Origin: Mrakia gelida
Lineage: Eukaryota; Basidiomycota; Tremellomycetes; Cystofilobasidiales; Mrakiaceae
DNA: 64,000 bases
Direction of reading: 5' to 3'
Assembly: GCA_024345305.1 (NCBI GenBank)
Contig: BRON01000004.1
Coordinates: forward strand, 62,001 to 126,000
The position numbers and the translations under genes were made by a program. Below are positions 19,982 through 32,363 of the stretch, piece by piece (position 1 is the stretch's first letter; each line of letters starts with the position of its first letter). The notes beneath the pieces are model-generated. The model had not been told where the DNA came from. It saw nothing but the letters and a program-made list of their open reading frames with translations, and searched no databases.

Positions 19982-22823
19982 ATGGACAAACACTCTTCTC
20001 TCGCTACAGCGGAAGACCTTCTCCTCGATACACCCAACTCAAAGAATCTACTCTCACCACCTCCTCGGACGCTCTACTCGATCGCCTTGACGCTCTCACC
20101 TCCTTCCACTTCGGCTTCCTCCTCCTCCTCGCCCCCTTCATCCAATCCGCCTCCTCCCGCTCCCCTCTCGCTCCTCGACCAACTGGAACCCGATAAGGAG
20201 CCTCACGAGAAGCCCTCCTCTACGAGCGAGGTCACCGCTGCTTCGTCGGAGGAAGGAGGAGCTCGCTTCGGACCTGTCTCCGTCGACTGGATCGACTTCT
20301 CGACCACCATCCCTCCTTCCTCCTCTGCCAACGTCGAGAACGACGACGACGACGACGACGAGAAGTCTAAGACTCCAACAGGACGATCAGATCTCCCAGA
20401 CCCATTCGTCTCTCCACCGGATCCCCATCCTCCCAAGGACTCGCTCATCCTTCGTTCAGGATCCACATCCCTCCCCTCCGGGACCGTTCACCTCTATCGA
20501 CACGCCTATCCCTCAACCTCCTCCGCCCTCGCATCTTCAACCTCCAAACCCTCTACAACCACAACCACCTCAACCTACACCACCGCCTCCGTCACGCTCG
20601 ACCACCAACTCCAATCGCCTCCCTCCTCCTCCAGCGCAACTCTCCCCTCCCTTTCAGCCTCCCCTCTCTCCCCCTCCTCATCGAACAACTTCCTCCCTCC
20701 AGCAACCTCCAACTCCACCCTCAACGCCGACGGTCGTCTAGCGGCTGTCCTAGCCGTCCCCTCGTACTTCACTCCAGCGGATTTCCTTGCGTACGTCGGG
20801 AGAGCGGAGGGGGAGATGGAAGCCCTCAGGATGATTCGAGATGTCAGCCCGAGTAGGAGTTTGGTGTTGATTCGGTTCAGGAGTAGAGAGGCGGCGGAGG
20901 AGTTCATTGGGGAGTTTGATGGGAGGTTGTTCAATTCGTTTGAGGTGAGTGAAGTTCGCTTTGGGGAGTAGGGGTGGTCGGGAGGGTGAGGGCGGGAGGT
21001 CGCGAGTCGACGAGCGAACTGGAGCTCTGTCTCGTTTCCCCGTTCTCCTAGGACCTCTCTACGTCCGGGAGCTTCAAGCTGACCTCTTCTCTGTCTTCGT
21101 TCACTTCTTGTAGCCCGAACAATGCCACGTCGTCCGAATCAAACACGTCCTCGCCCACTTCGTGCCTCCTCCCTCCTCCTCCTCGTCTTCGTCCTCGACG
21201 GACACGCCTCCAGCCCCCGTTGAGACGTCGCCGTTCCCGGAGGATCAGAAGATCATGGAGGAACTGGATGGAGCGTTTGAGTTGCCGTCGTGCCCTGTGT
21301 GCTTAGAGAGGCTCGATTCGGAAATATCTGGGTTGGGTGAGTCGGTCGTTTCGTTTGACGAGCTGAAGAGCTCGTTCGCGAGTTTGCTGACCTCCGAGAT
21401 GCCTTGCTTCTTGCTTTGGATGTCGATTGCAGTCACCGTTCAGTGCGATCATCGTTTCCACTGCCAGTGTCTCGCTCGATGGACGGATTCGAGGTTCGTC
21501 GCGTCTCACCTCTCCTCCTCCTTCTCTACGCGACTTGTCTCGAACGACAGTCTTCGTCTCCGACGCTGATGCTGACCTTTTCTTTGTGATTTCTCCCTCC
21601 CTCTCTCACAGATGCCCCGTCTGCCGCTACTCCCAAACAGCAACAACGACCTTGTCGAATCCGCCTCCAGGCCTCCCTCACCCTCCCACCGCCACTCCCT
21701 CCTCCTGCTCAGCCTGTTCGACAACGGACTCACTCTGGATCTGCCTGATATGTGGGATCGTGGGTTGCGGGAGGTACTCGGATGGGAAGCACGCTCAGGT
21801 GAGTCAGATTCCTGTTCTTTCTCACTCGCTCCTAGTCTCGTTCTCTGCGACGCGTCGAGAACTGACTTCGCCTCGCGTCTTTCGTTTTCCCAGCGTCACT
21901 TCGAATCCACCGGCCACCTCTACGCTCTCGAACTTGAGACTCAACGCGTCTGGAACTATGCCGCCGACGAATACGTTCATCGTCTTCTCCTCCTCCAGAA
22001 CAAACCAGGCTCCTCGAACCCTTCCTCCACCGCCAGCGACCAAACCGAAGGAGGAGGTCGACCTCCCTCTCACTCCCACTCAACCCTCGTCGAACTCCCT
22101 CCCTCCTCTACCTCCACACCAGTCCAACACCACCCTTCCTTACCCTCCTCCAACCTCTCCACTCCCAATCGAGTTCTCACCCATCAACGAAACTCGCTGT
22201 CGGGAGGAGGTTTCGCTCAGCAACACTCCCATCGCGACCAGTACCCACCTCCCTCAGAGAAACTCGAAGCCCTCTCCCTCGAGTACTCCCACCTCCTCAC
22301 CTCCCAACTCTCAGCTCAACGGACCTACTTCTCCACCCTCCAAACGTCCCTCGAAACAAGGGTGGTCGAACTCGAAGCGGCGCTCGCGAAAGCTCAAGTT
22401 CAGCCTCAGCAACCTTCCTCTTCGTCTCTTCCTCCCCAAACCACAACCGCACCCACCTCCGAACTCAAAACCCTCCGCACCCGCCTCAAAACCCTCGAAC
22501 GCGACCTCGCTTCCGAGAAATCCATCTCGTCCAACCTCCTCGACAACCTCGCGTCCTCTAAGTCCGTCATCGAGGAACTCAAGAAGGAGCTCGCTCTTGA
22601 AACTGAAAAACGCAAAGAGGGAGAGGAGCAGGTGAGAGATCTGATGTTCTTCCTCGAGGCGAGGGATAAGATCGCCGACGCTGGAGGGGAGGGTGGGACG
22701 GGTGGGGAGGGAGGGGAGGGAGGAGGAGGTGGGTTGTTGGAGGAGTTGCAGGGTGGGACGGTTGGGGTTGTGGTTCCTCCGACACCGAAGGGTGGTGCGA
22801 AAAAGAAGAAGGGGAGAAAGTGA
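19982..22823 (+). CDS. ETP1: Etp1/BRAP2-like RING and UBP-finger protein
   Basis: Exons 19982-20944, then from 21114, and further exons ending at 22823. After a long low-complexity Ser/Pro region (residues 1-250) comes the BRAP2 RRM-like domain (AVLAVPSYFTPADFLAYVG...SLVLIRFRS). Next is a RING (CPVCLERLD...CDHRFHCQCLARW...CPVC), then a UBP zinc finger (CSACSTTDSLWICLICG, GCGRYSDGKHA, FESTGHLYAL), then a C-terminal coiled coil and Lys-rich tail. The order is diagnostic of BRAP2/Etp1, which binds ubiquitin and acts in signalling (ethanol tolerance in yeast, Ras pathway in animals). Intron acceptors fall between conserved residues, so the frame is reliable. It diverges from the ligase gene with 155 bp between starts. 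Confidence 0.93.
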
Positions 22824-23233
22824 GGAAGTGAGGGAGAGGGAGGGCGGAGGAGGGTTGGGCTGGGTGAGTTGGATTGGGTTGAGGTAGATGGGCTGGATGT
22901 TTTACGGATTTGAACGACTTTCTTTGATGATGTGAGTGGATACGGCACAGCTGGTGGTCGGGAAAGAGGCAGAAGCAGAGGGAGAGGGGAAGGGGGAGGG
23001 AGGCAAGCGAGGAAGACGAGCGAGAACGAGACGCGTCGCGCGGTTGTTTTCATCCGAGCTCAGTACTCCGGCGTCTTTAGATGAGCTCATAAACATATAG
23101 GGTTTTGAGAGCAGGAACAGGAGGAAAGGGGTGTAGAGGAGCGACGACGCAAGGGGGGGTTGAATACAAAGAGGCCGAAAAAACGAGAGAAGGAAGAGCC
23201 GAGGTCTTCCCTTTCGTTTTTCCTCAACCCACC
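22824..23233. other. intergenic interval
   Basis: 3' region of the Etp1-like gene and promoter of the F-box-like gene. Purine-rich on plus at first. It lacks the CCGCAAGCATCGACC cassette found at six other F-box promoters. No gene seen. Confidence 0.45.
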
Positions 23234-24426
23234 ATGCTCCCTCAACCCACCGATCTCAACAATGAATATTGGGAAGCCTTATTCGGCGTCGAACCTCATC
23301 CTCAAGTGAGCCTTGCATCGCAGAACCCATGTCTCCCTGTGTGCTTTCCACTAACCGACAACCAAACATCTTTCTAGCTCGCCTCTTTCAGATCCCCTTC
23401 GTCTTCCAATCCACAAGCACGAACTCAGCACGAAATCGCATCACCCTCGAGATCTACGGGGAGATCTTCGCCCTCGCCTTCCTTCCTTCTTCCAGATACG
23501 AGCTGCTCGACCCCAACCCTCCTCCCTTCAACCTCCTCCTCGTCTCCAAAGCGATCCGTCAGATCTGCCTCCCTCTCTTCTGGAGGACCATCACCATCGC
23601 TAAACGACAAGACTGGCTCTCTCTCTTCGATCCCAAGGAAGGACTCGTCGTCGTCGGGGAGGAAAGGAGAGCAAGGTGGGAGTTGGTGGACGAGATCAGG
23701 ATCGCCATCGACACGAAGATTCCCTACCCGCCAGTCTCCTTCGACCGACCAGAACTCCGAGAACTCGCCATCCCATCCTATCGTCGAATACCTACCATCG
23801 TCCTTCAACACTCAAACCATCTCCCCACGCCCGGACACGGTATTCCTCCGTACTGGGACATGGAGCAGACGCCAGTCGAGCTCATCCTTCGCCTCCTTCA
23901 GCCCGACTCGGAACGCTACTACGTGGAATCAGATCCTCAGGAGGACGAGTTTTCGAAGTACCTGGCCGGTGAGCTGAGCCACGAGGAGTTGATGGCGGGT
24001 CCCAACGACGCGCCGACCTTGGACGATCAACTCTCGGACTCGGAGGAACCGCTGGATCAAACCGCTCCCTTCACCTCCTTTCTTCCTGGACCTGGACATC
24101 TCATCACTCCTATCGACTTCTGGGCGGACTGGGCGCTGGGTAATCAGGCTTCCCGCAAGAACGGCTGGACCGTGGAGCTCACACGAAGGGGATCCTCCGA
24201 CGACTACCTCCGCAAGCTCCCTTACGACGATCGGGTCTTCGACAACAACGTCGACGTTCGTCTGGTCGGATTTCCACCTGATGGGATGAAGGATCTGGAG
24301 GTGCACATGAAGAGCGAGGAGGGGAAGAACCAGGCCTTCGGGCGTACTTGGCATTCAACTTGGAGTTGGGAGAGGGAGGACGGGTCGACGTTCTTCATCG
24401 AGTTCAGGTCGCCGCTCTATGATTAG
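23234..24426 (+). CDS. F-box-like protein, SKAIRQ subfamily, full-length copy
   Basis: Two exons: 23234-23305 (MLPQPTDLNNEYWEALFG...) and 23392-24426, joined in phase 0 at the second of two possible acceptors; the first (CTAG) breaks the frame. About 368 residues. The block LEIYGEIFALAFLP followed by LLLVSKAIRQICLPLFWRTI matches the gene at 4670-5347 and looks like an F-box-like helical module. The C-terminus is acidic and rich in tryptophan (DFWADWALG, WHSTWSWERED). No cassette-type promoter is present here, unlike the short copy. Presumed SCF adaptor, by similarity of pattern only. Confidence 0.65.
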
Positions 24427-25433
24427 ATTCGAAAATATGTGAGTGCCTTGGAAGCTCAACTGCAGTGAACAGGTATTTTAGCATCGACTGATTTGTCTTC
24501 TTTCTTCGTTTCTTGTCCAGCGACCACCACGTCGACGAACTCAGCTCGACGCGTCGAATCTTCAAGTCCTCGCTTCCCCCTCTTTCTCAATCTTCCCCTT
24601 CGGTCAGTCCTTGCCCCAACTCTCACTCAACCCTCGATCCTCGATCCTAACTCCCCTTCTACTCATCTCCTCTCACGCAGTCCTCGCTCTCGTCCTCCCA
24701 ACTCCAACACTCGTTGGCTCGTCGCGTCTTCCCTTAACCTCCTCGTCCTCCTCAAGTAGATCCTCTTCCTCGCCATACACACTCCCGTGAGTCTCTCGCG
24801 TAATATCATGCTCTGTCATCGGACGCTAACCTTCCCTTCCCTCCCACTTTTCTTTTCGCAGCCGTCGACGCGTCGACCATCTTCGCCGTCGCGTCGCCAT
24901 CTCGCTCGCTCCCTCCGTTTTCTCTCGCCTGTTCCATTTGCCTCGTCTCTCCTCCGTAGTACATAGCTCGCTCACACAATAGCCGTCACTCGAACTTTCT
25001 TCCTGTTTTCTCACCTCCCGTTCTTGTGTTTCGCTTTGCTTTCGATCTTTAACTCCTCGATCCTTCACGACCAACATACGACTCATGATCGTTCTCCTCT
25101 CTCCCTTTGTCCCCGTCTACACATCTCTACCTACCAATTCGATTCTTTTCAGTAACGAACCATGTCGCCTCGTCTCTTCTTTCTCAGCTTGGTCAAACGA
25201 AAGACGAAGGCGCTTCGTGTTCTTTCGCGCTTCTCCAACTTCAGTGCGACGAGAGTCACAGAAAGGGAGTTAAGTCAAGGCAAGGTCGTTAAAGAAGGAG
25301 AAGAAGAGTGTGTTCTATGCTAGAAACCCTACCGAGTACGTCGTGCGTGAAAGAAGAATGAGAAAAGGGAAACGAAACGGGAGAACGAGAGACGACGCGA
25401 CGGATGAGCCGAGAGGGTCGAGAGAGGAGAAGT
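24427..25433. other. non-coding interval with intron-like segments
   Basis: Directly after the F-box stop, plus-strand intron-like segments occur: gtgagtgcct to CTTGTCCAG (about 24440-24520) and gtgagtctct to TTTTCGCAG (about 24787-24862). GACGCGTC palindromes lie near 24551 and 24867. Probably a spliced 3' UTR or non-coding RNA. The right part is the 3' region of the tubulin gene. No protein-coding exon recognised. Confidence 0.4.
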
Positions 25434-28206
25434 TTAGTACTCTCCCTCCTCCTCCTCGGCGTCAGCGGAGTCGACTCCGACCTGTGAAAGGTAAACCAAA
25501 GAAGAAGAGGGAGGAAGGTCAGCGACGCGTCGAAGAACAAAGGCGAACACCAAGGAGGGAACATGGCCAGAGAAAGGCGAACGAACCTCCTCGTAATCCT
25601 TCTCGAGAGCGGCGAGGTCCTCTCGAGCTTCGGAGAACTGAGTCAACGTGCAAATGAACCGAATCGAAGAGAGTCGGTCAGCTCGCCGCGTCTCTGAGTC
25701 GTCGTAAGAAAAGCTCGCGTGAAGTGGGAAAGCGAACGTACCTCTCCCTCCTCCATACCCTCTCCGACGTACCAGTGAACGAACGCCCTCTTGGAGTAGA
25801 GGAGATCGAATTTCTGGTCGAGTCGAGCCCATGCGGAGGCGATGGCGGTGGTGTTGCTGTGAAGAGACGGACGAGAGGCGGGGTCAGCTTCGTGTTCGCG
25901 TCGAGCGAGATCGGGACGCGTTCGAGAGTCGAGAGGAGAGGGAAGGAGAGCACTCACGAGAGCATGCAGAGGGACCTAGAGACCTTGGCGGTATCTCCTC
26001 CGGGGACGAGCGCTGATAGAGATGAGGGAAGGAGAGGGAATCAGTTTCGGGTCGCCGCGAACGAGCGAAGACGAAAGAGAAGAGAAGACTCACCAGGAGG
26101 CTCGTTGCAGATACCGAGCTTGAATCCGGTAGGGCACCAGTCGACGAACTGGATCTGTAGTCGGGAGGAACGAGGGAAGGGGAGGTCAGCGAAGATCTCG
26201 AGCAAACGAGGAGCAACGGACTGGGAGGGAAGAGGACGAGAGTTCGACTTGAGGAGGAGTGAGAAGGAAGATCGAACAAACCGTCCTCTTGGTCTTGATC
26301 GAGGCGATGGCTGCATTGCAATCCTTGGGGACGACGTCTCCTCGGTAGAGCAAGCAGCAAGCCATGTACTTTCCAGATCGGGGATCGCACTTGACCTGCA
26401 TAAACGCAAAAAGGAGGGAAGAGCGAGTCAGTTGACGCGTCGAGAAAAGGCGGAGATCGAGCAGACACGCGAACGAACCATCTGGTTCGAAGACTCGAAG
26501 CACGAGAAGGTCATCTCGGAGACGGAGTTCTGTTCGTGGTAGGCCTTGTCGGCGGAGAGGATGGGCGCGTAGGTAGCGAGAGGGAAGTGGATCCTCGGGA
26601 AGGGAACCAAGTTGGTCTGGAACTCGTTCAAGTCGACGTTGAGGGATCCATCGAATCGGAGGGAAACGGTGATGGAGGAGACGACCTGGGCGATGAGCCT
26701 GTTGAGGTTGTTGTAGGTGGGAGACTGGATCCCGAGGTTTCGTCGGCAGATCTCGTAGATGCTGAAAGGAGCAAGAAGTCGAAGGGAGAGACGTCAGCTC
26801 GCGAGGTCGAGGAGTTGGCGTCGTTGATTCGAGGGACGCGTACGGAACTCACGCCTCGTTATCAACCATGAACGAACAGTCGGAGTGCTCTAGGGTGGTG
26901 TGAGTGGTGAGGACCGAGTTGTAAGGCTCGACGACGGAGTTGGAGACCTGCCCACCCAAAGCGAAACGCGTCGTCCACGAAGGTCAGTTCCTCGTCTCTT
27001 TTCCTCCCTCCCTCTCGCTCCTCTCGTTCGTTCAAGGACGTACCTTAGGAGCAGGGTAGACCGAGAACTCAAGCTTGGACTTCTTGCCGTAGTCGGTCGA
27101 GAGTCTCTCGAGCAAGAGAGCTCCGAAACCGGATCCAGTTCCTCCTCCGAACGAGTGGAAGACGAAGAACCCTTGAAGTCCAGAGCAGTTGTCGGCGAGA
27201 TTTCTGACTCGGTCAAGAACGGTGTCGATGAGCTCCTTCCCGACAGTGTAGTGTCCTCGGGCGTCTGTAGATCGAAAGATGGAGACGACGAGAAGGAGTT
27301 AGCGAAGACAGAAGAAGAGAGCGCGAGAGCGAGCGAGACGGACGCACAGTTGTTCGCGGCATCCTCCTTTCCAGAGATCAGGGTCTGAGGATGGAAGAGA
27401 GACTTGTAGGCTCCAGTTCGGACTTCGTCGATGACGTTGGGCTCGAGATCGACCTAAAAGCAAAACCGAAACGAAAGGAGGGTCAGCTTCGTTCGACGCG
27501 ACGACGCTCAAAAGAAAGCAACCCTTGCGGAGGGAAGGCTGAAACAAGCTAAGAAAGGGCGAGGTACTCACGTAGAGCGACCTAGGGACGTGCTTTCCGG
27601 ATCCGGTCTCGGAGAAAAAGGTAGAGAACCCATCGTCGTTGGCGGAAGGAGATCCTTCTTGGATTCGACCATCGGGCTGAGAGAAAGAAGGAAGGAAGAG
27701 AAGGTGAAAGGGGAGGATGGTGAGCTCGACGAATGACTCTCTCGTTTCCGTCGCTCTTCTATACAAGTCTTTCCCTCTCCCTTCCCCTCTTCTTCACCAA
27801 GTATAAAGGCTCTCCCTCTCCCACGCACGTCATCCTCAAAGCGAAGAAAACCCTCGCTCCCTCCCTCCCTCCACCCATCGCAACTCGACTCCGCTCGAGC
27901 TCGTCCCTCCTCCCATCGTCCCATCGTCCCATCCCTCTCCCTCCCTCGCCCTCTCTTCTTCCCCCCAGTTCTTCAGCTTCGAATTACTCACGCTCAAGCC
28001 ATGCTCCAAGGTGTACAACTCCCAACAAGCGTTTCCGATCTGAACTCCAGCCTGTCCACTGTTCGAAAACCGCAAACCAAACCACGAAACGAACCAGGGG
28101 AGGGTGAGCTCTCGTTCGAGCTTGTTCGTCTCTCTCACTCTACTCGTCCAGAGCAGCTTATTAGAAAGGAGGGGACGTACACGTGAATGGAAATGACCTC
28201 TCGCAT
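25434..28206 (-). CDS. TUB1: alpha-tubulin
   Basis: About 13 exons on the minus strand give a complete alpha-tubulin: [29 protein letters not shown], the tubulin signature [78 protein letters not shown], ending in acidic EEEEGEY with the canonical terminal tyrosine. It polymerises with beta-tubulin into microtubules. The first coding exon is only nine codons, as in many fungal alpha-tubulins, and the intron density is exceptional. Stop at 25434, ATG at 28206. The upstream kilobase has spliced-leader-like features. Confidence 0.97.
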
Positions 28207-29234
28207 GTTGATCTGTTGTGGAAACGAAGGGAGGGGAGGAAAGGTGGGGAGGGAAGCGAGCGAGGAAGGGGAGAGGGACCGAGCGAGAGACGAGATGGGA
28301 GGGGAGGGAGGGGAGGGTAGAACGTTCGTCGCGGGAGTCAGCGTCCTGAAAGATGTATAGGGAGCAGAGAGGAGCGAGAAGGACGTACGATTTGAAGAAG
28401 AGTAAGGAAGAGAAAAGGAGAAGGGGAGAGGGATGGAGGAGAGAGGGAAGGAAGGAAGCGTGAAATGTCGAGCTCGACGCCCCGCCCTGATTTCAGGGGA
28501 GGTCAGCGGAGGCAAAAAGTGCGAGAGAGAAACTTCTTCTTTCGAGATGAGTTGAGTTGGGCGATTGGAGGTATAGGGGGCTGCCTGTGTACGAATAAGA
28601 TAGCAAAGAAAGGTACGCAAAAACCTCGCTCCACGAGAGTTCCAGACGACGCGACTCGTTTCAGAATCCGCGCTCGTTCCATTTTAACGGGAGGAGGAGC
28701 TGCCGGTGAGGCGAAGATGCGAAGGAAGGACCTGGATGGAAGCGACGAAGAGGTCGAAAGGAGGCAAGAAGTCAGTTGGGAGTCGAGAGAGGGGACGAGG
28801 GAGGCGACTGACCGAACGAGAGGGAAGATCGAGAGAGAAGGAGAGCGACGACGCGATCGAAGACGACGAGGAGGAAATTTGAAGATGTACGCATGGAGAT
28901 GGCTGAGGCGGAGATCTGGTGGAAACGGGAGAGAGAGAAGCGAAAGGTCAGCTCGAATCGCGTCGGGAAAGTGAACGTGCGTTCGTCGACTTACCTCGCG
29001 AGAAGTCTGGACGAGGAGGAAGGGTTATCGAGTTAGTATGAGTACCGAGCATGGATTAATGAAATGTGAGAGATGAGACCTACGATGCACCTGAGAGAAG
29101 ACGTGAGAGCGGACGAGATCAAGGGAGGGACGCGACGTGCAGCAACGGGAAGGTAACCTGCACGAACGAAGGGAAGTGAGCAGTCAGGACGGATGATATT
29201 GGATCCAAGGGGGCAGCTAGAGTATACACGCACA
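28207..29234 (-). other. probable spliced 5' leader of the tubulin gene, or non-coding transcript
   Basis: No long frame, but the minus strand shows a run of well-formed introns: donor gtgcatcg near 29090 with CGTCCAG near 29010; gtaagtcg near 28993 with CCACCAG near 28921; and CTGACTTC...CCATCCAG near 28735. They bracket short exons. This pattern fits a 5' UTR of alpha-tubulin with several introns. A tiny protein gene cannot be ruled out. Confidence 0.35.
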
Positions 29235-30377
29235 TCAAACGTCCACCTCGCATCTCCGAACCTCGATCTTGAGACGCCTGTTCCTCCTGCTCATCAAGTC
29301 CTCGTCGACCCCGTCCTCCCTCCAACTCTGGCGGAAAAACTCCGTCAAGACGTCCTCCGTTATCTCCTCATCGTACACCCAAGCAACAACGACGAGCTCC
29401 CTGACCGGAGCACAGTCAAGGAGGCGATCTCCTCTCCAAAGACGCTCGAAAACGCCCTCGTTTGGGTATCTAGAAGGAGAAGCCGTCGATCCAAGTGTCG
29501 TCGCGCTCGACCCAGCATTCCAAGACGATCGTGAGACGACCCTCTGAAAGCTCGCCTCCAACCTCAATCGGGGAGCTCGTACTGGTAAGGAATCCCTCGC
29601 CCGTTGGTGGAAGCCAGACGCGAGTCTCGTCGAGGATCTCGAGTCGTCGCAGTCGAGGCCATTCAGGGCAGATGTTGAGAGGGAGGGGTGACATGGCTAC
29701 GTCTCCGTATACTACTGGAAGGACGGTGGTGTGCAAAGTCAAGCATATGGGGTTGAAAGAGGAGAGCAGGTTGACCCAAGCGCCCTTGTAGACCGAGGGG
29801 ATGTGCTCGTACTCCATCCATCGAAGTCTCACGTCCAGTTTGTCGACGAGGATGAGCGGAGACGGAACTCGATCCTGGGAGAAGATGAAGACTCGAGTGC
29901 CCTTTCGAGCGTCAGAGGGTCCGGCGATCAGGGTACAAGATCACATTCGATGAAGGGAGAGGAAGGGTTCGAGGTGAGGTTGATGGAGGAAGGGGTCCTT
30001 CGAGGGAGAGAGAGAGGAGGAGGAAGGTGAGCTTCTGTTCGCTTTTGAAGAGACCTGGAGTCAGCGAAGATGGGACGTGCACTCACTCGAGGGCAGAACA
30101 GCCTCGCCATGTTGTCGAAGCCTACGATCTCAACCTCGTCGTAGAGGATGGGGGAGGACATCTCGAGGAAGGCCAAGCTCACCCTCGACGTCTTCGCGAG
30201 CGTCGAGGGATCGCAGAAGCGAAGGATCCCTCGCTTGAGCTCCATGGGGAGGGGAGGGAAGGGTTGAAGAAATGATTGGGTGGTATAGGAGGTGATTTCG
30301 AGAGAGGAGAGGTCGAGGAAAGGGGATGCGATGGCGAGGGAGGAGGAGGAAGGAAGGGAGGAGGGAGGAGCGTCCAT
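29235..30377 (-). pseudogene. F-box-like gene, FCDP subfamily, broken by a nonsense codon
   Basis: Exon 1 (from ATG 30377) encodes the intact family N-terminus (PPLPMELKRGILRFCDPSTL, VSLAFLEMSSPILYDEV) and ends at the conserved splice position before gtgagt. Exon 2 opens with DPFLHQPHLEPFLSLHRM, then TGA at 29943-29941. The close paralogue at 58743 has AGA (Arg) at that codon. Similarity continues past the stop (SCTLIAGPSDARKGT, then to about 29470). The final segment with RRNRRLKIEV (ending 29235) lies in another frame. So the gene carries a premature stop and at least one later frame change. It could still make a short F-box-only protein of about 117 residues. Confidence 0.75.
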
Positions 30378-30585
30378 TTTGAGGATTGTTTGAGGGTCGA
30401 AGGAGGTTAATTTGGGTATGAGTGGACTCTTCAGATGAAGGAAAGTTCGGTCGAGATGATGAGATGGTACGAAAAGAGATCGATCGTAAAGGCGGATCTC
30501 GAGGAGGGTCGATGCTTGCGGAAGGGGAAGGTCGAACGAGCTCGAAGTCTCCTTCCTTCTTCCTAACGACCAGCTTCCTTTCCCT
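30378..30585 (-). promoter_or_regulatory. conserved divergent promoter cassette, copy 3
   Basis: On the minus strand: GAGCTCGTTCGACC, CCGCAAGCATCGACCCTCC, GATCCGCCTTTACGATCG, then ATTAACCTCCTTCGACCC just before ATG 30377. It separates the broken F-box-like gene from the MYND/Mss51-C gene. Confidence 0.8.
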
Positions 30586-30595
30586 TCCCTTCTCC

Positions 30596-32363
30596 ATGGA
30601 CGACTTCAAAACTCTCGAACAGTACTCTGGAGAGGCCTGCTTCTACTGCAACGCTCAGCGTACGGAAGACTCCAACACGTGTGACAAATGCTGCAGGTTC
30701 GTCTGCGTTTCATCCCTCCTCGCCTCCCCGAGCCTCTCCCTCTCCTCAACCACTCTCCTCGAATCGAAGGCTGACGTTTGGCTTCACCGAATGCCTTCTC
30801 AGAGTCACTTACTGTGGCTTTGAATGCCAGAGAGCGGACTGGGGACCCTCCCACCGCTCCCATTGTATCGCTTGGAGCGACGCCATCAGAGCGTTTCCTC
30901 TTTCTCAACACCCCATCCTCACCTCCTTCCCTTCGACCACCGACGATCTCAAAACCATAATGGACGCTCTCAACACCCAGCTTATGGTCCCCGTGATGAA
31001 CAAGGTCCTCATCAACGGAAGGAGGATAGCGACCGTACTCGTCTTCAGAGCGCCGCGATGTCAGAAATGTCTCGCTTTGGTTTCGATCTTCGACGAAGCA
31101 GCGGGCGTGATATCCCTACCAGGATGCGGGAGTTGCGATGTCAGGCGGTGTGAGAAGGAAGCTTGTGCAGTTGTTGCCCAGGAGCACAAAGACTCGGGGT
31201 TATGCTCGACGGTGGCAGCCATCGCTCGCGAGGAGAACCTTCTTCAGTTCGCTCTTCTCTGCCTCCCTCTTTGCACAGCAATGTACACGTTCGACTGAAT
31301 CGGCTCGATCCTTTTGCTCTGATTTTCTTCTTCCCAGCGAATCCTACCGACGCTCCAATTCAATCACCGTCCACCTTCCTCTTCGGATCCTTCGCGTCGA
31401 AACGCCGCTTCCTCTCGACTGGGTCTCCTACCTGAAGTCCATCACCCTCCCTAAGTACATCGACCTCGAGCGACATCACCTCTTCGCCCAACACTCCCTC
31501 TCCATCCCTCTCACCATCGTCGCCGCTCTCGTCAAGTTCGGCCTCTTCTCCAAGTTCTCCAACGCGAAGGATCCTCGGACGCTCACCATTCATCTCATCG
31601 GAGCGGAGAAGGAGTTTGAGGTTGATTATGGGGCACCGGTGCTGGAGGAGATCACACATCTTCTTCCTGGAGTGAGGGAATTGGTGGTAAGTCGCGTCGT
31701 TCGCTTGTCTGCGTCCTTGCTCGTCACCTCGAGCTGCTCATTCAGCCTCGACGCTGACTTTCTCGCCTCCTCTTCCCTCCCGATTCCAGGTGATCATGAT
31801 CGGACGGAGCTTGCCGAAGGGGTCGCCGCCTACCCTACCGGTGAATCGCTGCGCCGAGTGCCAGCGACGGCGTCGAACTCGACGCGTCGATATCCATCCG
31901 TGAGCTTTCCTCCTTCTCTTCCTGTTCCCCACCGTCTCCACCCCGGAAAAGCTTTTGACTGACATTTTCCTTTATCTCTCTCTTTCTTTCTTCCCTTCTC
32001 CATCTCTTCAGAATAACTTACCAGACCTTCCTCGACTTGAACCCAACCTCCCCTCCTTCCGACCTCGCGGTCGCTTTCAACTCAGGCGTCTGCGAAGACC
32101 CTGTGTTCTGGGCACCCGCCGTCCTATCTCTCGTCCTCAGTGGTGCGCCAGCAGTCTTCACCTCCTTCAACCAGGTCGAAGCAGCCGCCGACGAGCAGAC
32201 CGTTCGCAGACTCGGACGCAACGCGGTCGAGATGGTTTGGAGTGGAGAGAAGTCGTCCTTCCCCTCCGGTCGGAAGCATTTCGATCTGTTCTCGCCGGAG
32301 TTCTTTTGGTCGGAGAATATGTACTGGTTTGGGTGGAGGGGGAATCTCCGTAGTCTAGTCTAG
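30596..32363 (+). CDS. MYND zinc-finger / Mss51-C-like protein, intact copy
   Basis: Five or so exons. The N-terminus is a canonical MYND finger split by an intron: CFYCNAQRTEDSNTCDKCC then RVTYCGFECQRADWGPSHRS and HC. After a central part with cysteine pairs (CQKCLALV, CGSCDVRRC) comes RILRVETPLPLDW, then the Mss51-like C-terminal domain: TLTIHLIGAEKEFEVDYG, EEITHLLPGVRELV, a small CAEC motif, DLAVAFNSG, and VFTSFNQVEAAADE, ending with FFWSENMYWFGWRG. In yeast, Mss51 activates COX1 translation in mitochondria, but this wider fungal family has no agreed function, and I see no mitochondrial leader here. The paralogue at 42109-43872 is in opposite orientation. Frame intact throughout. Confidence 0.85.

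Noticed and set aside
28465..28974. 169-codon plus-strand frame upstream of tubulin
   Set aside because: Arg/Glu-rich shadow of CT-rich minus-strand leader and introns; no protein-like pattern.
30597..32363. Calling the MYND/Mss51-C gene the true mitochondrial MSS51
   Set aside because: No mitochondrial leader, two copies in one window and linkage to F-box genes argue for the broader fungal family rather than the COX1 translational activator.
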